DNA of 64,000 nt from Flaccisagitta enflata (lineage: Eukaryota; Chaetognatha; Sagittoidea; Aphragmophora), in the NCBI GenBank assembly GCA_965153355.1, contig OZ231128.1, positions 14,384,001 through 14,448,000 of the forward strand, read 5' to 3'. The translations under genes and the position numbers were made by a program. Shown one piece after another: positions 56,213-64,000 of the stretch. Every line of letters starts with the position of its first letter. Within the stretch, counting starts at the first letter, position 1. The notes under the pieces are model-generated. The model was not told the DNA's origin, made no database searches, and worked only from the letters and a program-made list of their open reading frames with translations.

Positions 56213-56822
56213 GTCACAGTGCAAACGAAGGCAAAATTAGGCAACCATATATATTCATAACCTGCTTTACTTTTAAATTTTAACAAATCAGAGTATATTT
56301 TGGTTTTTTTAGTTTTATTATTCACATACTTATTACTTGAAAATAAAAACAAACCAAGAAACTTGATATTGCATTGGGGAGAGACAGAAACAATCACTCA
56401 TTTGCAAGAATTCGCTGAAAATACAGTTGCAAAAATTTAACAAACAGTTAGGTGAAATTCTAAGATTGTCTTCAGATGCAAATTTTTGCATTTCTAAGAA
56501 CATGGCCCTATTCTTTTATGTTTTTAGAATAGAGCCATGTTTTTGGAAATGCAAATTTGTTAAATTAGAAGCCGGCTTAGAATTTCACCCAAGACAACTC
56601 TGATTGCAAAATCAAATTTTCTTTATAAATCCACAATTTTTTCATTATTTATCTTCATTTTTCGTACATTTAGGTGAGATATCAACTATCTTTCATGCAA
56701 AAATACCATTTATAGAAATGAATAAACCTATTTTTAGTTTAAAAAATCATCGTTTGATGATATTTAAAATTGTCTTAAAAATGTGTTGACTCAATGAATT
56801 TTGTCTTCGTTTGCACTGTGAC
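56213..56822. mobile_element. 610-bp TIR element with ATAA duplication
   Basis: The ends are GTCACAGTGCAAACGAAGGC and the near-complement ending GTTTGCACTGTGAC. ATAA is present on both sides (56209-56212 and 56823-56826). Its centre is the TTCTAAGAACATGGCCC hairpin (about 56482-56545) shared with 5523 and 5988. The same terminal sequence appears at 16304. No transposase. Confidence 0.82.
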
Positions 56823-56826
56823 ATAA

Positions 56827-57180
56827 GGCTTCTGTGAGATTTTTTCTTGAATGTCATTCATGTCACTGCAGACTACAGTTGCGAGTACTGGCCGGATGAG
56901 CGCATAATTGAAGCCAAAACAACACAATTACTTTCACTACAACTCGAATCAACAGATTTTGTCCCCCTCCAAGACAGCCGCAAAGGAGCAAACCTTCTTG
57001 CAATATTGAGACAAAAATAAGTAAACAGAAGCTATAGTCTCATACCCACACTGCTACACACATGTAAACCAGTAGTAAAATTCAAAAGTAATGAATCAGA
57101 ATTTGCGCCTTCCCTTTCGGCCCTTTCTTCATTTGTTCAACTTGCATTCAATATTTTCCTGTATCTTCATTTCGTTTCTA
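56827..57180. other. Uncharacterised spacer
   Basis: No feature recognised. Confidence 0.3.
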
Positions 57181-58101
57181 CAGGGTGTTTCACATCAAAC
57201 AGGACAAAAGAAAACAATGTATTTCTGCTTCTAGAAGGGCAAAATCACTTTTGAAAATTGTTTCTAAGAGATAACTTCAGACAATTTTTGAATGATACAG
57301 ACTTTTGCTAGTCATGGTTAACATATGTCTTCAGCAAAACCGTGAAAAAATGCCTTTTTTAGTCGCGGACACGCGACTCTAGAAGCCGCTATGTCGGTTG
57401 GACGGTCCGTTGGTCCGTTGGTCCGTCGGTAACCAAAACAAAATGCGAGGGTTTTTTCGCTATTCCGCTCCTGCCCACCCGTCCGGGACTGAGGGGGAGT
57501 GTATACGGCCTTGTTTAGCAAAAAATGGCAATTTCTATCCCAATACAAGGTTTTTCCTTAGATTTTCCATGCCATACACAGATACAAATGACAAAAAATG
57601 GTCAGAAATGTTTGTTAGTCAAACTAGGACACTAAAGATTGGGATTCTTTCATGACCTTTGTCAAAGTTTTATCATTCAATATAGTTACTAAATGTTTTG
57701 TCAATGCACCTGAAACATTTTTGTGATGAAACTTACAAAAAAATCTCTGGACTCGACCAATATTGTATAATTTTCTCATTTTCTGCGCAGGTATGATTCT
57801 GTCTCACAACATCTTCAATATAAGACCATTGCCAGGATTGTGGCACTATTTTTTTGGAAATGAGAGTGGAAAAAAGGATGTTTGTCAATACACAACAAAA
57901 CTAGCAAAAACTCAAAGTAAAAAATATACTTTTCTTTAAACAATACAAAGGGATTTAGTTTTCTTAATGATCCCTTGGCAAAATACAGATAAAAAAATCG
58001 TTTTTTAAGAGCTTTCTGAACCTGTTTACAGAATCTTTCTACCATTTCTAAGAGCTAAGATACATCGTTTTCTTTGGTCCTGTTGGGCGTGGTACTCCCT
58101 G
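57181..58101. mobile_element. 921-bp TIR element with TA duplication
   Basis: The left end CAGGGTGTTTCACATCAAAC, then AGGACAAAAGAAAACAATG, pairs with the complement of the right end (CTTTGGTCCTGTTGGGCGTG, then GTACTCCCTG) at roughly three in four positions. TA flanks both sides (57179-57180 and 58102-58103). A family A element is nested at 57361. No transposase. Confidence 0.75.
57361..57514 (-). mobile_element. Family A element nested in TIR element
   Basis: AGTCGCGGACACGCGACT, GGTCCGTTGGTCCGTTGGTC array, CTCCTGCCCACCCGTCCGGG and GTGTATACGGCCTTG; complete. Confidence 0.85.
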
Positions 58102-58166
58102 TATTCCTCTTTGCTTTCTTTTTCTTTCATACAGGTCTCCTTCATTTGTTATTTCCGTCTTTTTTT

Positions 58167-58593
58167 AGTCGCGTGCACGCGACTCTACACCTTGCCGTGT
58201 CGGTCGGTCGGTAGGTCGGTCCGTCGGTCGGTCCGTCCGTCACATTTTTAAAATTATGACTTTTTAAGGTATTTTAAGGTAATTTAAGGTACTCTAGGGT
58301 ATTTTAGGGTACATTAGAGTACTTCAAGGTACATTGGGGTACTTTAGTTATTCTAGGTATTTGGGGTACTTTAGTGTACTTTCAGATATTTTCAAGTATT
58401 TTTGAGTATTTATTCGTATTTTTGGGTATCTTTGGGTAATTTTGGGTAATTTTGGGTATTTTTGGGTTCTTTAGGGTAGGCAGGGTAGGCATTGAAGGCA
58501 GGGTATTTTAATGACAAGGCAGGTAAATTTGTGTTTCATAGGCTCTTTTGAGTCATTTCCCGACGCACGCGACTGTTGCCCTCTTGGGCTTGT
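58167..58593 (-). mobile_element. Family B-like element with 11-bp array
   Basis: The 3' end is the standard AGTCGCGTGCACGCGACT with (CGGT/CCGT)n. The interior is a degenerate TTTTAGGGTAC/TTTTGGGTATT array (about 58265-58470). The 5' end is a third type, GACGCACGCGACTGTTGCCC then TCTTGGGCTTGTT. Confidence 0.8.
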
Positions 58594-58812
58594 TTTCTCT
58601 GGTTTGAGCATTGGTCGCTGCCGCCTGCCGCAGCTGCCCACAGCGCCTATTGCTTTGCTCTCGCTTGCACTATTTAAGCTACTATTCCTGCGTTTTTGTC
58701 CCTTACTCATTCGCCAAATTCACCGAATATTTCTCTGCTTGTGCAGATTGGGTCACTTGCAGGTATTTCGCCGCGTGCCAATATAGCGTTACAACACTTG
58801 TGTTGTTCAGTG
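58594..58812. other. GC-richer sequence, unassigned
   Basis: CTGCCGCCTGCCGCAGCTGC at about 58617 begins a GC-richer patch. No exon I can defend. Confidence 0.3.
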
Positions 58813-58936
58813 TGTTGTAACTGTTGGTATGCCTGCGTTACGTAACGACCTAAAAACGCCTTAGTGACACACTTGGAGGTTTCATAAAGTGTGTTTTTTG
58901 GCGTTACGAAACGCAGGCATACCAACAGTTACGTAA
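58813..58936. repeat. Short perfect-stem hairpin repeat
   Basis: GTAACTGTTGGTATGCCTGC followed by GTTACGTAACG pairs with its complement ending GCAGGCATACCAACAGTTAC. The loop is about 50 bases. Probably a tiny MITE. Confidence 0.8.
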
Positions 58937-59156
58937 CGTCTGTTAATTGGACTTATGAAACGGTCCTTGATGGAAGCTACATTTACATGCAGTCATTGCT
59001 AGATTTATCATTTGATTGACAATAGAAACACGCCATCATATCATACACGCCAATTGTAGCTGTGTCAACACACCATTTTTTTGCAGTGTCAACACCTCTA
59101 CTTTTGGTTGTCTCAACACGCCTCTCTGTGGTCATCTTAAATTCTCTTGAGAATTG

Positions 59157-59318
59157 TGTCAACATGCCCATTTTTGTGAGTGTCAACACGCCCATTTTTG
59201 TTAGTGTCAACACACCCATTTTTGCAAGTGTCAACACACCCATTTTTGTAAGTGTCAACACGCCCATTTTTGTAAGTGTCAACACACCTATTTTTGCAAG
59301 TGTCAACACGCCCATTTT
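59157..59318. repeat. 24-bp minisatellite
   Basis: Seven units of a 24-base repeat beginning TGTCAACACGCCCATTTTTG. Because 24 is divisible by three, all frames stay open on both strands (for example KMGVLTLT on the minus strand). Upstream (about 59060-59130) are looser TGTCAACAC copies. Confidence 0.9.
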
Positions 59319-59572
59319 CTTCTTCTCCTCCACCCCCCCCCTCCTCTCTACTCGAGATATTACCTGGCCCAAATACCACAAGATATAACACAGTGCGCCG
59401 CATCCTGTTATCGCTTGCATGCAGCCATCAAGAGCATATTTTTTACATTTTTGCCTTTTTGAGGACATAGCATTTATATCTTTATGTAAAGAACCAGTTA
59501 TAACTCTATGTCTTCATACTTGCGCTCGCTGCGCATATAGGCGGTTTGATCGCAGCACATCGACTGAACAGA

Positions 59573-59574
<2 letters not shown>

Positions 59575-59611
<37 letters not shown>

Positions 59612-59628
59612 TCTCTCTCTCTCTCTCA
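59575..59628. repeat. (CT)n microsatellite
   Basis: About 25 CT units with one CC interruption. Confidence 0.95.
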
Positions 59629-59766
59629 AAACTATTTCCTTCCTCCGTCCTCTTTCCTCGCTTTTAAATATGGCGCACGCAACAGACCTCACTCCAAATG
59701 AAAATTAAATGAGAGAAATCTGAAAGGTCAAGAACTGTCTGTAAGGAATCAACAGAGTAACCAACT

Positions 59767-59822
59767 GATTGATTGATTGATTGATTAATTGATTGATTGA
59801 TTGATTGATTGATTGATCGATC
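59767..59822. repeat. (GATT)n microsatellite
   Basis: About 13 GATT units with one ATTA interruption. Confidence 0.92.
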
Positions 59823-59886
59823 ATAAAAGTACCTCCAATAGTTGCGTAACATAACTGCACTTTTGTTCATTGAAGGCTTATTCAAA

Positions 59887-60097
59887 ACAAGGCCAACACC
59901 TACAAGTCATGTGCGAGACAAACATTTAGAATGACTTGGAATGACTTAGAATTACTTAGTATACCCTTAAATGACCTAAAAAGACTTTAAGGAATAAAAT
60001 TTATCAAAAAAAGTAAAAGTGTGACCGACAGAAAGAACAACCAACGGACAGACAGATTGACGGACAAAGCGGGGTGTAGAGTCGCGTGCACGCGACT
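59887..60097 (+). mobile_element. Family B element
   Basis: ACAAGGCCAACACCTACAAG, GAATGACTTAGAATTACTTA units, CCAACGGACAGACAGATTGA and GAGTCGCGTGCACGCGACT; same subfamily as 16488. Confidence 0.82.
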
Positions 60098-60292
60098 AAA
60101 AATTGATCACTAATTTTTTCTTATATGGTATGGAACGTAGGCCAATTCTTTTACTCATCGTCAACTAGCAGGGTAGATAATGATTTAGATATAATTTTTT
60201 ACTATGATCCATAAGGTGTCATTGGAGACGATATTAACCAGCGCGGTTTAGGCCCGCTTTCTCCTACCGAAATATACATGTCTTGGTCATTT
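60098..60292. other. Uncharacterised spacer
   Basis: No feature recognised. Confidence 0.3.
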
Positions 60293-60447
60293 GTATGGTC
60301 TATGTCTGAATCATTTGTATTTGTATGGTCTATGTCTGTTTGTATGGTCTATGTCTGAATCATTTGTATTTGTATGGTCTATGTCTGATTATGGTCTATG
60401 TCTGAATCACGAAAGTAAATGTCTGTTTTATGGTCTATGTCTGAATG
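60293..60447. repeat. GTATGGTCTATGTCTG minisatellite
   Basis: Six imperfect units of GTATGGTCTATGTCTG, some with an AATCATTTGTATTT spacer. Confidence 0.85.
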
Positions 60448-60452
60448 GTGAA

Positions 60453-60580
<128 letters not shown>

Positions 60581-60742
60581 TTTTAGGGTAAGAAAAAAAA
60601 GAGGGCAAAGAAAAAAAGAAAGAAACGAAAGGAGATTAAAGAAAGGAAAAGAAGAAAAGGAAAGAAAAGGAAACGGAAAGGAAAGGAAAAAGAAAAGGAA
60701 AGAAAGAAAAAAAGCTAGGATTTCAATGTTTCGCTTAGAAAA

Positions 60743-60950
60743 ACAAGGCCGGATACACGGCTACCCCAGTCGCGTGCGGGTGGGCAGGGGCTGTAATTGA
60801 GGTCACCAGATCATTTGGGCAGGAGCAGTGAGGCCAAAAACCCCAAAAACCCAAAAAAAGTAGTGTGACCGACGGACGGACCGACGGACGGTCCGACGGA
60901 CGGACCGACGGACCGACAAAGCGGGGTGTAGAGTCGCGTAGCACGCGACT
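60743..60950 (+). mobile_element. Family A element, complete
   Basis: Matches the 951 reference copy along its whole length, including CCCAGTCGCGTGCGGGTGGG, TTGGGCAGGAGCAGTGAGGC, the ACGG array and GTCGCGTAGCACGCGACT. It appears to be a recent copy. Confidence 0.9.
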
Positions 60951-61071
60951 AAAAACTAAAGATAATCTAGCCTCGAAATTCAGTAAACTTATGAAATGTC
61001 CTAATGCCCAGAATGGATTTTCAAAAAGATGACACTGATATCGCGCGCGTGTATATGTCTCCGTGTCTCCG

Positions 61072-61076
61072 TGTGT

Positions 61077-61131
<55 letters not shown>

Positions 61132-61160
61132 TGTGTGCGTCTGTGTGTGTCTGTGTATGT
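61072..61160. repeat. (TG)n microsatellite
   Basis: TG repeat with CTGTG and CGTC interruptions. Confidence 0.93.
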
Positions 61161-61650
61161 TTATTGTAGCTGCAGGAAGTTTAATACTGTTTTTTTAGGC
61201 CAAGTCCTGCCCAACTTGGATAGTCTTGTTTCATGGAGCCTCTGCTTCCGTAGGGGAAAGACAGAAAGTATGAGCTGCTATTTATCCCTAAATGGCAACT
61301 TACATGGTATCACGAGAGAGGCAGTTCCAGTCACGAACTAAGAGTATCCTCCATCAAATATCGTTAGTTAGTAGCTTAGTAGTCAGTTGTTTAGATAAAA
61401 GTGCAAACAAAAGTGCATTGATATCTAAGCGACAGTTAAAAGGAAAGGTTCTCGTGATGTTAATAGATTGTCACTTATTTAAAAGCCACAAGGCTGAATC
61501 AACCTATTCTACAGAACCTGTAAGCTAAACGAAAAGCTAAATGAGGAGAGCATGCTAAGTTAGAAATGCAAATGCAAGTGCAAATATCTATAATGCGATG
61601 GTTATAAATGATTGGAAAGCGCGTGATTTATCATGCTATAAATAACCGCT
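61161..61650. other. Unique sequence, no exon supported
   Basis: Open frames are short and lack convincing splice sites. Confidence 0.3.
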
Positions 61651-61665
61651 TACAAAAAAAAAAAA

Positions 61666-61709
<44 letters not shown>

Positions 61710-61820
61710 ACGAAAAAAAGAATGAAAGAATGAAAGAATGAAAGAATGAAAGAAAAAAGAAAAAAAAGAAAAAAGAAAAAAAGAAAAAAAGAAAAAAAGA
61801 AAAAAAGAAAAAAAGAAAAG
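61651..61820. repeat. (GAAA)n and A-rich array
   Basis: GAAA, then GAATGAAA, then GAAAAAA variants in succession. Confidence 0.92.
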
Positions 61821-62255
61821 GCTCAAATCCCCGCTTCGAAGCTCAAATCCCAGCCTTGAGGCCCAAATCTCAGTCTCCAGGCTAAAATCCCAGCCACGAG
61901 GCTCAAATCCCAGCCCTTAGGCTCAAATTCCAGTCTCATGGCACAAATCCCAGCCTTGAAGCTCAAATCCTAGCCTCGAAGCTCAAATACCAGCTTCCAA
62001 GCTCAAATCCCTGCCCTGAATCGCAAATCCCAACCTCAAAGCTCAAATCCCAGCCTCAAAGCTCAATCTCAGCCTTGAGTGAACCCAGCCTCAAAATCCC
62101 AGCCTAGTTCTAATCCCAAGCCTCAAGGCCCCAATTCCAGCCTCAGGCCCTAATTCCATCCTTGAGGCCTAAAATAAATCCAGCATAGGTCATCGGCCCC
62201 TTCGGGGCCGCTGCCCCTAACCACCTCACACCCACATACACTCACATAGGTCTTC
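61821..62255 (-). mobile_element. Family D element with 20-bp minisatellite
   Basis: About 15 units of GCTCAAATCCCAGCCTCGA type (61821-62175), then the right arm ATAGGTCATCGGCCCC, GGGGCCGCTGCCCCTAACC and CACACCCACATACACTC. The other arm is missing; the GAAA array begins where it should be. Confidence 0.75.
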
Positions 62256-62334
62256 ATGACCTCCGTCTTTCTTTTTCGACTATTTTTTTTCTTTCTTTGT
62301 TTCTTTTCTTTTGTTTCTTTCTTTTTTCTTAAAA

Positions 62335-62519
62335 GAAGGCATGATACACGGCTACCCCCAGTCGCGTGGGTGTGTGGCAGGAGCTGTAATTAAGGTCACC
62401 ATCATTTGGGCAGTAGCAGTGAGGCCAAAAACCCCAAAAAATAAAGTGACGGACGGACGGACGGACGGACGGATGACGGACCGACAAAGCAGGGTGTAGA
62501 GTCGCGTAGCACGCGACTA
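62335..62519 (+). mobile_element. Family A element
   Basis: AAGGCATGATACACGGCTAC, CAGTCGCGTGGGTGTGTGGC, GGGCAGTAGCAGTGAGGCC, the ACGG array and GTCGCGTAGCACGCGACT; close to the 951 and 60743 copies. Confidence 0.85.
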
Positions 62520-62865
62520 AGAAGTATTGGAAGCAATGAAAATGCGTAACGCGAACACGTTGGCTACCAAAAACGTTGGATGCGATGCGTGACGCGATGC
62601 GCGAAACACTGGAAAACGCGGAAGCGAACGCTTTTGAAAATCCCGCGCTTCCTTACCCCTGATGAGATTGAAACTTAGATTGCTTTGATCACGTTTGTCT
62701 GGGATCTTTGGAGTGATATGCATTTGTTTTCTCTTTCATGACTTCTGGAGACAGTGGCGCGTCTCGAAGAAATGAGGAAATGTGCCTTTGGTTTTCATTT
62801 AACAGATAACAACGCAAACATTCGCTTGGATGTCTCTTTACGTCAAACGCGCTTTTATCTTTTTA
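62520..62865. other. GC-richer unique sequence
   Basis: GATGCGATGCGTGACGCGATG at about 62579 is a short internal repeat. No exon is supported. Confidence 0.3.
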
Positions 62866-62918
62866 AGTTGCGTACACGCGACTCTACAACTTGTTGTGTC
62901 CGTCGGTCTGTCCTTCCT
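62866..62918 (-). mobile_element. Family A 3' fragment
   Basis: AGTTGCGTACACGCGACT and TTGTTGTGTCCGTCGGTCTG; truncated thereafter. Confidence 0.65.
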
Positions 62919-63176
62919 CATAGTGTTCTTCCACGTCCTTACATGTCTGCATAGATACAAGATTCGCCCACCAGCCTTATCGACGCTGCACATTGGGTTG
63001 CCTGAGATCAAAATACACTATTGGCCGAAGTGAAAGAAAATGCACTATAAGCTAAAAAGGTAAAAATGGGATCACAATTATTTATATCTTGATTTTGATA
63101 GGTAAATTTATCGTAATTTTTTATGCGTTATAAATTTTGCAGTATTGCTTCTTTATGATTGGTTTCACATATTTTT
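62919..63176. other. Uncharacterised spacer
   Basis: No feature recognised. Confidence 0.3.
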
Positions 63177-63870
63177 AGTCGCGGGTTATGCAAATCAACA
63201 CCCTGCTATAATCTTTTTATTTTGAAACTTTTTTTACTCAAATTGTGACTTTGAAATTTTTCGCTTAAGAAATTTTCACGTTAGAAAAGTTTCACTTAAG
63301 AAATTTTCACTTCAAAAATTTTCACTTTAAAGATTTTTACTTCAAAAACTTTTACTTCAAAAATTTTCTCTTCAAAAATTTTCACTTCTAAAATTTTCTC
63401 TTCAAAAATTTTTACTTCAAAAATTTTTTTGCTATTTTTTTTGCTTAATTTTTTTTTCGCTTAAATTTCTTTTTACTAAAATTTTCATTTCAAAAATTTT
63501 TATCTGAAAACTTTTCACTTCTAAAGTTTTCACTTTTTGATTTTTTGCCACAAATCTCAGAAATTTTTTTCACTAAAATTTTTTTTATTCAAAATTTTTT
63601 ACGTTGAAATTTTTTTTTTCAAAACTTTCTTCGCTAAAATTTTTTTGCTGAAATTTTCACTTCAAAAATTTTATTTCAAAAAAAAATTTTTTGTTAAATT
63701 TTCACTTTAAAAATTTTTTCGCCCAAATTTTTTTCACTTACATTCTTTTTTCATTAAGATTTTCATTTCCAAAATTTTCACTTCAAAAACTTTTTTGCTC
63801 AATTTTCTTTTTATCTTTCTAAGGTTCAAAATTTTTTTGCTTAAAAATTTTTTGTAAAATCTTTTAGTAT
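63177..63870 (-). mobile_element. Family B-like element with 15-bp array, end unseen
   Basis: AGTCGCGGGTTATGCAAATC is a worn 3' hairpin. It is followed by a long degenerate array on a TTTTCACTTCAAAAA theme (about 63240-63860). No 5' end is found before the window stops, so the element may continue or be truncated. Confidence 0.55.
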
Positions 63871-64000
63871 AAGATAGTTTTCAGCATTAAATTATTTTAA
63901 TCTAAGATAAATTATTGCTCAAAAGGTTTTTAATAATGAAAAAAAGAATTCTTGATCAATTATTTTCATGTTTTTGTAAGAAAATCATGTACACTTTTTC

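Noticed and set aside
58983-59468. Repeat frames such as KMGVLTLT and VNTPIFVS
   Set aside because: The 24-base minisatellite is divisible by three, so both strands stay open; there is no other protein-like sequence.

Overview
The window is non-coding-rich eukaryotic DNA, most likely from an invertebrate animal genome. I see no operons, prokaryotic genes, rRNA or CRISPR. The evidence is intron-like GT...AG boundaries around short coding blocks, a CR1/L2/Jockey-type LINE reverse transcriptase, very long dinucleotide microsatellites, an 80-bp satellite, and mobile elements nested inside each other. The sequence alone does not let me name a species.

Layout. 1-6.7 kb: a tRNA-like SINE head, a possible exon, one complete short element of the dominant family (family A), and a 2.8 kb fold-back palindrome. 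6.7-9.9 kb: a 3 kb fold-back element carrying a protein-like segment on the minus strand. 10-16.8 kb: more family A/B/C/D elements, several different tandem arrays (ATGTCTCTT-like, G-rich, 20-bp) and a TIR MITE. 17.6-19.2 kb: a family A copy split by a 1,357-bp fold-back element with a perfect 9-bp target duplication. 19.3-24.1 kb: microsatellites plus possible exons, one interrupted by a TA-flanked element. 24.4-28.5 kb: a LINE reverse transcriptase cut by a chimeric A/B element full of 10-14-bp repeats, then a decayed coding segment split by a Harbinger-like MITE. 28.6-34.2 kb: a very large diverged inverted repeat. 34.4-37.7 kb: about 41 nearly identical copies of an 80-bp satellite. 38-43 kb: family A copies, microsatellites and a palindromic MITE. 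43.4-49.4 kb: a 2,283-bp fold-back element with an 8-bp target duplication, whose empty site is preserved in an inverted duplicate at 47.58 kb, plus a 1.65 kb tandem duplication. 50.2-54.2 kb: four spliced-looking coding blocks; the last three join in frame into a cysteine-rich C-terminus. 54.2-64 kb: further TIR elements, microsatellites and family A/B copies.

Family A/B/C is the organising theme. Its members share a 3' end made of a perfect hairpin (AGTCGCGTGCACGCGACT) followed by A's, with a related sequence (AGTCGCGTGCGGG) just inside the 5' end. In between lies a tandem array whose repeat unit differs from copy to copy: (ACGG)n, GACTTAAAAT-like, TTTTGGTCAT plus GTCTGCTGGTTTAA, TTTTAGGGTAC, or TTTTCACTTCAAAAA. 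This architecture recalls the microsatellite-bearing, non-autonomous Helitron/Helentron-type elements known in molluscs and insects, but that assignment is inference. Most long open frames in the window are microsatellite or minisatellite translations and were left out.
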